Positions 14,017 to 21,580 are shown, numbered from the stretch's first letter. The stretch: DNA of 26,518 bases from a virus (IMGVR_UViG_3300042346_000536:1-26518); one strand, 5' to 3'. Translations and numbers: made by a program. Notes: a model not told the origin generated them from the letters alone.

Positions 14017-14316
14017 ATGTCCAAACTATCTAAAGAAGCCATCAAGTTTGTAGTCGACCAAGCAATCCTCCAAATCGCAGAGAACATCCGCGAATGTTTC
14101 AAGAAGTTCCCGATTCCACAACAACTTACTAAGGAAGAGGCAGCAGAGACTTTCGTGCGCGAAATGGCCCTTCGTTCCGCGGACGTTCCTGAAGTATGCA
14201 CCACTGAAAAGGCCCTCCGGATGGTGTCCGCTTCCGCGTTTCTCGCAGAGCACTGCGACGAGATTGTCGCAAAGGTTCTTGAACTGGAAAGTAAAACACC
14301 AACTATTGTCGAATGA
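14017..14316 (+). CDS. 99-aa helical protein, unknown
   Basis: The protein is charged and helical throughout (EAIKFVVDQAILQIAENIRE; TKEEAAETFVREMALR; ALRMVSASAFLAEHCDEIV). It starts 11 bases after the previous stop and overlaps the next start by ATGA. No enzymatic motif was seen and the family is not recognised. Confidence 0.55.
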   Translation: MSKLSKEAIKFVVDQAILQIAENIRECFKKFPIPQQLTKEEAAETFVREMALRSADVPEVCTTEKALRMVSASAFLAEHCDEIVAKVLELESKTPTIVE

Positions 14317-14561
14317 GCACTGAAACAAATCCCGTTAAGCTCGAAATTATCGAGCGCATCCGTGCTGCGGACTTCGGCAAGGATCACCTCACCGAACCAA
14401 TCCATGAGATGCTTCTCTCTAACATGGACGCACTCGTTGGCACCAACGTACTCACCACGTACGAAGCATGGTATGGTCGTGTGTGGGCAATTCATGGCCA
14501 CAACGGTAAGTACATCATCAAGCGACTCAATGGAGCTAATGCTGGCACTTTAGTTCCATAA
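14313..14561 (+). CDS. 82-aa protein, unknown
   Basis: It is coupled by ATGA to the preceding gene. The N-terminal part is helical (LEIIERIRAADFGKDH). The C-terminal part is strand-like (YGRVWAIHGHNGKYIIKRL). No family was recognised. It is probably expressed with the previous gene as a pair. Confidence 0.55.
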   Translation: MSTETNPVKLEIIERIRAADFGKDHLTEPIHEMLLSNMDALVGTNVLTTYEAWYGRVWAIHGHNGKYIIKRLNGANAGTLVP

Positions 14562-14574
14562 CCCTTTCACAGCT

Positions 14575-14593
14575 CACAGACCTGTTGTCTGTG
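14575..14593 (+). other. Hairpin CACAGAC/GTCTGTG
   Basis: A perfect 7-bp stem with loop CTGTT lies between two small genes. The arms are identical to those of the hairpin at 13748-13767, while the loops differ. There is no T-run. Confidence 0.5.
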
Positions 14594-14639
14594 CATAGCA
14601 ATCTGCACTAATGATAGTGTAGATATACTATGAATTAAT

Positions 14640-14849
14640 ATGCCTGCCTTATCACCTTCCGATCTTCTCCGCCAGCGTCGTGCCAGAGGATGGCTCGACG
14701 ATAACACTTCCGACTGGGGTCCAACTGCCGATGAAACTCCAACATTCTACGCCTACGTGCACGGACACGACCAGCCTGTCTATGCACCCTCCATCATCCA
14801 GCTCTGCATCGAAGGCTCTGAACTTTTAGGAGATAAGTTTGTACTATGA
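14640..14849 (+). CDS. Small protein, unknown
   Basis: This is a 69-aa protein (MPALSPSDLLRQRRARGW at the start; YAYVHGHDQPVYAPSIIQLC later). It is coupled by ATGA to the zinc-finger gene downstream. The start is preceded by TATGAATTAAT, with no Shine-Dalgarno. No family was recognised. Confidence 0.5.
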   Translation: MPALSPSDLLRQRRARGWLDDNTSDWGPTADETPTFYAYVHGHDQPVYAPSIIQLCIEGSELLGDKFVL

Positions 14850-15088
14850 ATTGCACCCGCTGTGGCAAACGCATCCCACCCGAACGCCTCGCGCTCGTTG
14901 ACACCACTCATTGCGTGGCCTGTTCCGACACGCCAGCATATAAGGGTATGCTCTCGTTCTCGCATAAGACCGGCGGCTCGGTACAGCCTATGCGTCCAGA
15001 GACTTACAATAACATGAAGCGCTATACTTCACGTAAGGGCAAGCGCTCTAACCTCGGTAGCTTCTTTGGTAACCATTCACGATCATGA
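14846..15088 (+). CDS. DksA/TraR-type C4 zinc-finger protein
   Basis: This is an 80-aa protein. Residues 3-26 carry CTRCGKRIPPERLALV followed by CVAC. The spacing is C-x2-C, 16 residues, C-x2-C (Cys3, 6, 23, 26), with the conserved G-x-x-I-P-x-x-R-L core of the DksA/TraR zinc finger. The family binds the secondary channel of host RNA polymerase through a coiled coil N-terminal to the finger; that coiled coil is absent here. The protein may therefore have lost that role or act differently. The C-terminal half is basic (YTSRKGKRSNLG). It sits in an ATGA-linked string of tiny genes. Action on host transcription is plausible but unproven. Confidence 0.65.
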   Translation: MNCTRCGKRIPPERLALVDTTHCVACSDTPAYKGMLSFSHKTGGSVQPMRPETYNNMKRYTSRKGKRSNLGSFFGNHSRS

Positions 15089-15294
15089 GAACCGAACGCA
15101 CACGTGCCGTATTACCAACACACCTTCACGCAGGCACTGAACCTAATATCCCTAAGGATATCTACAGTAAAGCACGGCAAGGTTTCACTCAATGGAAACA
15201 GAACCGTGCTGATGCAGGTAAGCCATTGACTACAGAACTACCTAACCCTTGGCGCAAAGGAAGAAAGTTTAACAACGAACCACGCAACCCATGA
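15085..15294 (+). CDS. Small basic protein, unknown
   Basis: This is a 69-aa, Arg/Lys/Pro-rich protein, likely poorly ordered (RTERTRAVLPTHLH; NPWRKGRKFNNEPRNP). It is coupled by ATGA to both the zinc-finger gene and the next membrane-protein gene. No family was recognised. Confidence 0.5.
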   Translation: MRTERTRAVLPTHLHAGTEPNIPKDIYSKARQGFTQWKQNRADAGKPLTTELPNPWRKGRKFNNEPRNP

Positions 15295-15470
15295 AAGCAA
15301 GACAAAACTCAGACGATTCCACCAGAGCCTACGAACGTGATGCTAAGATGACACCTGCATCCAAAGGTAAAGGCTTATGGTACTATGCACAAATCTTAGG
15401 AGAACTTATCTTAGTCCTCCTGTTCCTCGTGTCCACACTCCTCATCTGTTTAACCATCATGCAAGGTTAA
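15291..15470 (+). CDS. 59-aa single-pass membrane protein
   Basis: The frame starts with ATG at 15291, overlapping the previous stop by ATGA. The first ~29 residues are hydrophilic and basic (TPASKGKG). Residues ~30-57 form one strong membrane helix (WYYAQILGELILVLLFLVST). By the positive-inside rule the N-terminus should be in the cytoplasm. Small phage membrane proteins of this type include exclusion and lysis-control proteins. No specific role can be assigned. Confidence 0.55.
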   Translation: MKARQNSDDSTRAYERDAKMTPASKGKGLWYYAQILGELILVLLFLVSTLLICLTIMQG

Positions 15471-15477
15471 CACTCCC

Positions 15478-15717
15478 ATGACAACCATCTACGTCCCTCC
15501 TGAACTCTCACCCCGTAACTCTCCTCGTGTTACTCAAGTATGTGCCGCAGTAGTTGACTCTCTTTACCGTGCGCTTACCGTAACCTGTGAGACAGGTCGC
15601 ACTACAGGTGCAGAGTTTGACAAGGTAGTTAACCTAATCAATCACCGTGACGCACTTATCCTTGACGAATCCACCTTAACAACCGAATGTGTTGGACAAT
15701 TACTAGGAGGTAATTAA
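15478..15717 (+). CDS. Small helical protein, unknown
   Basis: This is a 79-aa protein. The first ~15 residues are Pro-rich (YVPPELSPRNSPR); the rest is helical (QVCAAVVDSLYRALTV; EFDKVVNLINHRDALI). It starts 7 bases after the membrane protein gene and is the last gene before the sigma-54-like site at 15749. No family was recognised. Confidence 0.5.
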   Translation: MTTIYVPPELSPRNSPRVTQVCAAVVDSLYRALTVTCETGRTTGAEFDKVVNLINHRDALILDESTLTTECVGQLLGGN

Positions 15718-15740
15718 TTTACTGATCCGCCCGACACAGA

Positions 15741-15780
15741 CTTGAGCTTGGCACGCTCCCAGCTTTACTCCAAGCTCAAG
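15741..15780 (+). other. 11-bp dyad surrounding a promoter-like site
   Basis: CTTGAGCTTGG (15741-15751) and CCAAGCTCAAG (15770-15780) form a perfect inverted repeat around an 18-base centre. The centre contains the -12 element of the sigma-54-like promoter. It may be the terminator hairpin of the upstream cluster or an operator over the promoter; only TTT follows it. Confidence 0.6.
15749..15764 (+). promoter_or_regulatory. Sigma-54-like (-24/-12) promoter
   Basis: TTGGCACG, CTCC, CAGCTTT: the core TGGCAC-N5-CAGCT keeps the GG and GC pairs at the exact sigma-54 spacing. The expected start is near 15775. The leader to the ATG at 15830 has a 5' hairpin GGACT/AGTCC (15788-15801) and then an A/C-rich unstructured stretch. 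Confidence 0.6.
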
Positions 15781-15829
15781 TTTGAACGGACTGATTAGTC
15801 CTCAACGAAACACAAAACGATACACAGAT

Positions 15830-16576
15830 ATGTCTAACGAAGTTATCACGCCAGCCACTGTCGAGAACAAGAAGCCCACCGTTCGTCCGCTCCTCGGTGA
15901 GAACGATGCGCAGTTGTTCCTCGTGGTCGGCGACGCTAAGCTCCCCATGTTGGAGCGCACCACGCCTGCTCACACCCGCAAGAAGAACGGTGTCAGCGAG
16001 CAGGTCGCAGAGAAGACCGACTACGTGGCTGACTACTCCGACGGAATGCAGTATGTCCGTGCCGCTACTGTGGCACTGACGCAGGCACCTGTCGAAGATC
16101 GTGCCGCGCTTGCCGAACGGATCTTCAGTAACTGGGTCGACGACTCCATCGAGAAGGGTGTCGTGCCCAACCCGTCTGTCGCCGGTGAGACCATGTGGGA
16201 CGAGACCGTTGCCTCGAAGAACCTTCTCCTTGCTCGCACCAAGCGCGCTGCCGGTCAGTCTATCGAAGACCTGCGCAAGGAGATTGGCGACCTCAACGCC
16301 GCACTCGTGCCGATCATGGAGCAGATCATGGCCGGTCGAGAAGACGAGTCCACCATCGACTGGTCTGTCGTGCACAAGTTTGCTGGCGACAAGGTGGTCG
16401 AATTCGAAGCACTCATCGAGTGGAAGATCGCTGCTTCCGAGCGCGTGAAGAACATCACGGCTGCCCTGCGAGCGAAGACCGAGGCCATCGAGCAGGCCAA
16501 GGCCAAGCGCGCCGAGAAGAAGAAGGCCAAGAAGGGCGAGTCTCCTGTCGGCGCCGCGGCGAGTGCTGCGGTGTAA
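15830..16576 (+). CDS. 248-aa abundant-type protein, unknown
   Basis: Not recognised. The ATG at 15830 (MSNEVITPATVENKK) is preferred over an in-frame ATG at 15782, which would fall in the leader hairpins. The middle contains EKTDYVADYSDGMQYVRAAT and a helical region with SIEDLRKEIGDLNAAL. The C-terminus is a Lys/Ala/Glu-rich helix (AIEQAKAKRAEKKKAKKGES), then an Ala tail. Codons are strongly biased to G/C-ending forms (GTC, GCC, AAG, CTC), more than in neighbouring genes, suggesting high expression. It has its own promoter-like site and a strong terminator, so it is a single-gene unit. A nucleic-acid-associated role is possible because of the basic tail. Confidence 0.65.
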   Translation: MSNEVITPATVENKKPTVRPLLGENDAQLFLVVGDAKLPMLERTTPAHTRKKNGVSEQVAEKTDYVADYSDGMQYVRAATVALTQAPVEDRAALAERIFSNWVDDSIEKGVVPNPSVAGETMWDETVASKNLLLARTKRAAGQSIEDLRKEIGDLNAALVPIMEQIMAGREDESTIDWSVVHKFAGDKVVEFEALIEWKIAASERVKNITAALRAKTEAIEQAKAKRAEKKKAKKGESPVGAAASAAV

Positions 16577-16668
16577 GTGGCGGTTGGTACACGCGAAGCG
16601 TGGGTTGCGCGCGTAGCGCGGGCGTAGCCCACAACATAACACGCCTGAACCAGTAGCCAAACAACAAG

Positions 16669-16699
16669 CCCTGTGCTGAGTAATCGGCACAGGGTTTTT
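16669..16699 (+). terminator. Intrinsic terminator
   Basis: An 8-bp stem CCCTGTGC / GCACAGGG with a 10-base loop is followed by TTTTT. It ends the single-gene unit of the 248-aa protein. Between the stop and the terminator lie overlapping palindromes built on GCGCGCGTAGCGCG. Confidence 0.88.
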
Positions 16700-16743
16700 A
16701 TTTGCCTATTGTCTACGTGTGAAAAAGTATAATAATAAATCGT

Positions 16744-16759
16744 TGGCACAACACTTGTT
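16744..16759 (+). promoter_or_regulatory. Sigma-54-like promoter for the replication operon
   Basis: TTGGCAC, AACAC, TTGTTT: it matches TGGCAC-N5-TTGCW at all but one position (GT in place of GC). The predicted start near 16769 would leave only 2-3 bases before the ATG at 16772, so the message may be nearly leaderless. A TATAAT at 16728-16733 without a good -35 is an alternative sigma-70-type signal. Confidence 0.5.
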
Positions 16760-16771
16760 TACCTACAGTAT

Positions 16772-17392
16772 ATGAATGTCCAACTGCACCTCACCGAGTT
16801 AGCAGAACTCCTATTCCCTTCCCTCGAACTAGGTCTCGAAGAGGAACGAGCATGGGCCGCGCGCAATATCATTGACTACCATTGCGCAGAGTGTCGGGTT
16901 ATTAACTCCTCTCTTGCAGTAGCAATCAAAGAGTCAGACCCAGAAGCTAAGGTCTTTCACGTACAGATTGCTGGACCTGACAATCGAGTCTTCATCCTTT
17001 GGCGCACACAGAACTGGCGCGAGTCTAAACATAGGCGCTTAGCACTTAAGACTTCTCTCGCCCTTGAGAAACACCAACAAGACATACTCAAGGCAGACAC
17101 CGCAGAAGAACTAGCGCACCGTAAGCTGTGCGTAGAGTGGCTCGCTCGTGTAGCCTCTAAGTTCTGTGACATCTGTATCGGTTACAAGGTATCGTTCCTA
17201 CGTGACGCTTTTTATAAGTTAGCCTCACGTGCGAACTATGACATGGAAGTTTTGTACTCTGCTTTGATTGAGATAGTCGATGAAGATTCTCTCAAGCAAG
17301 TATGGGTAGGCGCACCTCAACGAAAGAATAAAGATGAACAAAGAAAACCAGAAGAAGTTCAAGAAGTATCAGCAGATCGCAGTGCGAATTAA
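16772..17392 (+). CDS. 206-aa protein, unknown, first gene of replication operon
   Basis: Not recognised. The N-terminal part (LTELAELLFPSLELGLEEER; ARNIIDYHCAECRVINSSL) is helical. The middle has a strand-like KVFHVQIAGPDNRVFILWR. Residues ~100-180 are helical with several cysteines (KLCVEWLARVASKFCDICIG). The C-terminal ~25 residues are charged and overlap the next gene by 59 bases. It begins the rightward operon leading to the helicase, so a replication-related role is plausible but not shown. Confidence 0.6.
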   Translation: MNVQLHLTELAELLFPSLELGLEEERAWAARNIIDYHCAECRVINSSLAVAIKESDPEAKVFHVQIAGPDNRVFILWRTQNWRESKHRRLALKTSLALEKHQQDILKADTAEELAHRKLCVEWLARVASKFCDICIGYKVSFLRDAFYKLASRANYDMEVLYSALIEIVDEDSLKQVWVGAPQRKNKDEQRKPEEVQEVSADRSAN

Positions 17393-17639
17393 GAAGTCGC
17401 AAGCAAAGGTTGATAAGTTGTACGAGGCTTACGAGAAGGTAACCAATGACCAAGCTGCTGCTATATCACAGGTAGAGAAGAAGTTTGCACCTAAACTTAA
17501 GAAGGCATACGAAAGTATGGCTAACCTGCGTGACGACACAGAACTCTGGCGTTCTGCACTCAGTGCTATCCGTAAATCCCTCGTCTCCTCCGACAACCCC
17601 GACCGCAAAGAACTAATCGACATCCTCATCAAGGACTAA
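17334..17639 (+). CDS. 101-aa coiled-coil protein, unknown
   Basis: A very charged helical protein (KENQKKFKKYQQIAVRIKKS; KVDKLYEAYEKVTNDQAAAI; KKFAPKLKKAYESMANLRDD), predicted to be largely coiled coil. It overlaps the preceding gene by 59 bases; no later methionine gives a sensible start. The stop is one base before the next ATG. No enzymatic motif was seen. It could be a small structural or adaptor protein of the replication operon. Confidence 0.55.
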   Translation: MNKENQKKFKKYQQIAVRIKKSQAKVDKLYEAYEKVTNDQAAAISQVEKKFAPKLKKAYESMANLRDDTELWRSALSAIRKSLVSSDNPDRKELIDILIKD

Positions 17640-17640
17640 C

Positions 17641-17958
17641 ATGCCAAACGTAAAAGTAAGAATTGGTTGGTGGCAATGCACTGGCATGGATGAAGTAAAG
17701 ATCCATGGCTATGAATTTAACCACGCAAATCCGACGCACCCATGGTTAAGCATGTTGCCTACTGGTGTGCGTGTACACTGGAACAATAAAGGTGAGTCAT
17801 TATGCGGCAAATACAAGTTGGTTACGTTCATCTCACCTACAAGAGATAAGAATCCACGTGACCTAAGCTTCACTGAACTTAGGTTAAAGCACGCTAAAGC
17901 AAACGTCCGTTCATTGGAACAACACATAACTGATCTTAAAACCTGGCTCAAGGACTAA
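17641..17958 (+). CDS. 105-aa protein, unknown
   Basis: Not recognised. The N-terminal half is rich in Trp, His and Gly and strand-like (VKVRIGWWQCTGMDEVKIHG; PWLSMLPTGVRVHWNNKG). The last ~30 residues are helical (ELRLKHAKANVRSLEQHITD). The junctions before and after it are the same, CAAGGACTAACATGCC, suggesting a duplicated junction or a preferred start context with a weak AAGGA ribosome-binding site. Confidence 0.55.
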   Translation: MPNVKVRIGWWQCTGMDEVKIHGYEFNHANPTHPWLSMLPTGVRVHWNNKGESLCGKYKLVTFISPTRDKNPRDLSFTELRLKHAKANVRSLEQHITDLKTWLKD

Positions 17959-17959
17959 C

Positions 17960-20092
17960 ATGCCCATCACTATCCTCTCCAAGAAGCGAGATCCCGAAGA
18001 GGATCTACGTAAACGTCAAGAGGCACAAGTCTTAGCTGCCGCACAAGCTGCTAAGTCTCGTGTCATGCAGCGCTTCACCCTCGGACGCTGTGTCAACTGG
18101 CAACAGGTCTCCTCGATCCTAGACTTCGAGGTCTCCGAGCTATACTCTAAAGAAGCGTTCATCCGTGACAACGTAATCCAATACCTTGATTGGTACGTTG
18201 CCACTGCTGTTGCCCGTGAGCTTACTAAGTTCGACGAACAACAAGCTGCTGCTAAGGCTGCACTTGAACTGGTACAGAAGAACAACATTGCCTTCTCTAA
18301 AGTTAAGCTCCGTCCGCAGCAGAAGAAGGCACTCGACCAGATGATCGAAGCCTACAAGCAAGGATGTAAAGCTGTGATGGTGGCCATGGGCACTGGCCGC
18401 GGTAAGACCATCGTGTTCGGCGCATTCCTCCAATGGCTTAAGGATCAAGGTAAGCTGTCCCCGAACATCATCTACCCACAGGGTCTTGTCTGTACTAAGA
18501 AGCCTGTAGTCCTTGCTACTCGTGAGAAGATCGAGAAGTTCTTCGACATCCTCACTACAGGTGACTCGATGCCGAACTACGATGCCGAAGCAGGAGTATA
18601 CCATTACTCTACCTTCGGCACCAAGAAGCACACTGCAATGTGGAAGAAGGATCGTCACACTGGCGAACCTCTCTATGATTCAGTAGAAGTCTACGGTTCG
18701 AAGGTCCTCTACCCACAGTGTGGCCTTGCCGAACCTATCAACGTCGCAGTCCTTGACGAGTGTCACGAACTTAAGAAGATGACCTCGCGCAGGACACGTA
18801 ACATGCGAGGCATCCTGTCTTCGAAGGCTGCGCGCCAGTGTTTCTGGATCTTCGCTTCGGCCACACCTGCTGTGTGCCTTAATGACACACGTCTGTTCAA
18901 CCTTGCCGCAGGTTTCGCTACCGAGGAAACAATGGCTGCCTTCCTTGGGCGCTTCGGCACTGACGCTTCAAAGCCTGACAACAAGGCAATGAAGAAGTAC
19001 AATGACTTCCTAGGCATCCATCTTATACGTCCGCCCGAGGATAAGCTATCGTATAAGATCCGCAACCGCATCGACATCGTAGAGTTTCCTTCCCTCGAAG
19101 CAGAGCACGACTACCGAGAAGCAGAGAAGAAGTATGTCGATGCAGTAGAAGCATCGGGCGGTACAGTCGGTGACCTACAGATGGCACAGTTCGTTATCTT
19201 CCGACGCGCCGATGAACTATGTAAAGCACCAGTCTACGCAGACTACATGTGCAACGAACGTGCAGCCGGACGCGCACCTGTCCTTGCCGTCTGCTTTATC
19301 GAGACAGTACTTGAAGTCTGTTCTATCCTTGCCTCACGTGGCTGGACACGTGACGAACTATCGCTTATCTGGGGCGGACAGAAACTTATCGAAGCATCCG
19401 ACTGCTTTACTTCGCACGAGATGTCCAGTATCCTTACGCGTGCTAAGCAAGAGCAAGCGAAGTACATGGCGGAGTTTGACTCCGAACCGGAGGATGAATA
19501 CTTCTTCCTCTCCCGTAAGGAGAAGGCTAAGTTCAAGCGCACCCGTGAGTTTAACAAGTCACGTCTGCGCCGAGGCCAAACCAAGGCCGAACAAAATACC
19601 CGTGTCGCTTGGCTCAAGCAGTTCGAACTCGACAAGCAGACAGACATCGAACGTCACAAGGAAGTCAAGCGCTTCCTCGCAGACGAGACACTCGGCTGTA
19701 TCTTCACGTTCTCTGCCGGTGGCACAGGCATTGACCTTGACAACCAGATCGAAGGCGGACGTCCGCGCACCTTGATCGCCACGATCTGTTACTGGGCTGA
19801 AGAGTTTCTTCAGGCCTTCGGACGTTGCGCCCGAATCATGACTAAGTCTGACGTTGAGCACGTCATTCCTATGTTCAACAATACTATCACAGTGGCGCAC
19901 GTACTGCCGCGCCTTGAACCTAAGCTTCGATCTATCAAGACCTTGACCGGTATCGACGGTGACCTCGAAGACATCCTTGCCGCAGAGATTGTCAAGCGCA
20001 AGGGTAAGTCTGCTATCGCACAGTCTGTGTCTGCTGAGACTGATGAGCTTCCTCCGGCGGAGGAAGAAGAGGATGACGAAGATGACGAGTAA
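17960..20092 (+). CDS. SF2 DNA helicase/ATPase (SNF2/strawberry-notch-like)
   Basis: This is a 710-aa protein. Motifs in order: LRPQQ (117-121, Q-motif-like), Walker A MGTGRGKT (143-150), DECH box VAVLDECHELK (262-272), SAT motif (300-302), motif V SAGGTGIDL (585-593) and motif VI QAFGRCAR (618-625). A long insertion (about 480-560) separates the C-terminal helicase motifs and holds charged helices. The C-terminal tail (699-710) is all acidic. Residues 1-110 are a helical N-terminal domain of unknown role. It is probably the main helicase of phage DNA replication or recombination. The DECH/GRxxR combination resembles strawberry-notch-type or Snf2-like proteins; the exact subfamily is not settled. 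Confidence 0.8.
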   Translation: MPITILSKKRDPEEDLRKRQEAQVLAAAQAAKSRVMQRFTLGRCVNWQQVSSILDFEVSELYSKEAFIRDNVIQYLDWYVATAVARELTKFDEQQAAAKAALELVQKNNIAFSKVKLRPQQKKALDQMIEAYKQGCKAVMVAMGTGRGKTIVFGAFLQWLKDQGKLSPNIIYPQGLVCTKKPVVLATREKIEKFFDILTTGDSMPNYDAEAGVYHYSTFGTKKHTAMWKKDRHTGEPLYDSVEVYGSKVLYPQCGLAEPINVAVLDECHELKKMTSRRTRNMRGILSSKAARQCFWIFASATPAVCLNDTRLFNLAAGFATEETMAAFLGRFGTDASKPDNKAMKKYNDFLGIHLIRPPEDKLSYKIRNRIDIVEFPSLEAEHDYREAEKKYVDAVEASGGTVGDLQMAQFVIFRRADELCKAPVYADYMCNERAAGRAPVLAVCFIETVLEVCSILASRGWTRDELSLIWGGQKLIEASDCFTSHEMSSILTRAKQEQAKYMAEFDSEPEDEYFFLSRKEKAKFKRTREFNKSRLRRGQTKAEQNTRVAWLKQFELDKQTDIERHKEVKRFLADETLGCIFTFSAGGTGIDLDNQIEGGRPRTLIATICYWAEEFLQAFGRCARIMTKSDVEHVIPMFNNTITVAHVLPRLEPKLRSIKTLTGIDGDLEDILAAEIVKRKGKSAIAQSVSAETDELPPAEEEEDDEDDE

Positions 20093-20104
20093 CACCACCC
20101 ACTT

Positions 20105-20971
20105 ATGCCAATCCCCCTAAGAAAAGGCGTCGGCCCTAAAGTTCCGCACGCTGTATCTGTCGCTGCCCTCCGTGCAGAGATAGCGCACATCAAGCTTACC
20201 TCCCAAGGTAAGCTAGTCACTTCACAGTACGTGACAGAAGATCCTTTCATGAAGGATCAAGTCTCGCTTGCCGAGCAAGTCCGTGACATGTCTATGCCTG
20301 TCCTTATTGTAGGCGAGTCAGGCACAGGCAAGGATGTCCTTGCGCAGATGATGGGCGAGCGCTACACAATCGACCCAACCACAGGTCTACAGTCTAAGCA
20401 ACCCTTCGTAGCCGTGAACTGTGCAGGCATTACCGATACTCTCTTCGAGTCAGAGATGTTCGGTCATGTACGTGGTGCGTTTACCGGTTCAGTAGGCGCA
20501 CGGAAAGGTTTCTTCGAAGCAGCGAACGGAGGCACCCTGTTCCTCGATGAGATAGGTGACCTACCATTAAGTCAACAAGCTAAGATCCTACGTGCTATCC
20601 AGAATAAGGAAGTTATTCCTGTAGGCAGCACCGAGCCTATCCATATCAACGGTCGTCTGATCTGTGCCACGAATAAAGATCTTAGGAAGTCTATCCTCGA
20701 CGGACAATTCCGTGAGGACTTGTACTACCGTATTGCTAAGGTAATCGTACGCACTACACCTTTGCGTGATCGTGTCATAGATGTACTGCCTATTGCATCT
20801 GCTATCATTCAGCGCAATGGCTGGACACCTCTTGGTGAACTAGGCGAGGGTGATCATATCATTCCAAGCTGGGCCTACGATCGTGGTAATGTCCGACGAC
20901 TCGAAGCCTGTCTACAACTGCGTGAATTAGGTATGGAATGGAAAGACATTGAAGAACAGTGGAACTGGTAA
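20105..20971 (+). CDS. Sigma-54 activator-type AAA+ ATPase (no HTH)
   Basis: This is a 288-aa protein. It is essentially a lone sigma-54-interaction AAA+ domain: Walker A GESGTGKD (70-77), the GAFTG loop (124-128) that contacts sigma-54, Walker B GGTLFLDEIGDLP (142-154), sensor I ATN (188-190), FREDLYYRI with arginine-finger region (202-210), PLRDR (219-223) and sensor II GNVRRLE (261-267). It lacks the regulatory N-terminal domain of response regulators and the C-terminal Fis-type HTH, so it would act constitutively, perhaps from solution as known for HTH-less activators. Normal role: ATP-driven remodelling of the sigma-54-RNA polymerase closed complex. A repurposed role in DNA replication is the alternative. 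It lies 12 bases after the helicase in the same operon. Confidence 0.85.
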   Translation: MPIPLRKGVGPKVPHAVSVAALRAEIAHIKLTSQGKLVTSQYVTEDPFMKDQVSLAEQVRDMSMPVLIVGESGTGKDVLAQMMGERYTIDPTTGLQSKQPFVAVNCAGITDTLFESEMFGHVRGAFTGSVGARKGFFEAANGGTLFLDEIGDLPLSQQAKILRAIQNKEVIPVGSTEPIHINGRLICATNKDLRKSILDGQFREDLYYRIAKVIVRTTPLRDRVIDVLPIASAIIQRNGWTPLGELGEGDHIIPSWAYDRGNVRRLEACLQLRELGMEWKDIEEQWNW

Positions 20972-20983
20972 CCTCTTACACTT

Positions 20984-21580
20984 ATGCCCGTCCCAATCAA
21001 ACGTCCCGCGAACTATTCTGAATCCGGCCGGTCACACACAAACATGACCGGCTACAATATGGAAGACGCACTTGCCCTTGTGCGCCTGCTCCTGCGTTGG
21101 CGACACGGTAAGTTCCAACCACTTATCATTTCACAAACCCATCTTCTTGTTCGCCCTGCTACTCTACGAATCTACATCTACAACTCCAAGACATACATCA
21201 ATGAAAACCCTTCAACCTTCACGCAAGAGATACGTGATCTTGCGGCCCAGATGGCCGTTCGCCTACAGCCCAATGGTGTATATATTGTACGCCCTCCGCG
21301 CATTCTTCTACGGCACGCCCATGAAGAAGCTGCGAGCGTCGCGGCGCTGAAAGGACAAGACTACAAAGGCCGTCAACTATTCCTTCATTGGATCTCTTCG
21401 CCGCACGAGCAAGGAGAATATGTAGATATTCCCGGCAGCTTTACTGGACCGGACTTAGGTTTCTTTGAAGGTATGCAGAAAGAATACGCTAACATCGTTA
21501 GCGTAGAGTTCTCACCTGAGAATGTACGAGTGATATGGATTGGTAAGAGTACGAAAGAAAGTGATGAGTCACCGTGGTAA
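20984..21580 (+). CDS. 198-aa protein, unknown
   Basis: Not recognised. It starts 12 bases after the AAA+ gene in the same operon. The start context, ACTTATGCC, is the same as that of the AAA+ gene. Sequence features are mixed alpha/beta (EDALALVRLLLRWRHGKF; TLRIYIYNSKTYINENP; RDLAAQMAVRLQPNGVYIV), ending with a strand-rich part (YANIVSVEFSPENVRVIWIG). Its position between the activator and the nuclease genes suggests a role in DNA metabolism or its regulation. Confidence 0.6.
   Translation: MPVPIKRPANYSESGRSHTNMTGYNMEDALALVRLLLRWRHGKFQPLIISQTHLLVRPATLRIYIYNSKTYINENPSTFTQEIRDLAAQMAVRLQPNGVYIVRPPRILLRHAHEEAASVAALKGQDYKGRQLFLHWISSPHEQGEYVDIPGSFTGPDLGFFEGMQKEYANIVSVEFSPENVRVIWIGKSTKESDESPW

Noticed and set aside
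14439-14455. TTGGCACC inside a small gene
   Set aside because: The -12 element is absent at the correct distance and the site is within coding sequence.
15787-15812. CTGATTAG...CGAAAC resembling a hammerhead core
   Set aside because: The conserved CUGANGA is not matched, and the sequence is better explained by the GGACT/AGTCC hairpin.
15776-16690. 304-codon minus-strand open frame
   Set aside because: It mirrors the strongly codon-biased plus-strand gene at 15830-16576; it is Leu/His/Arg-rich, as typical for a shadow frame.
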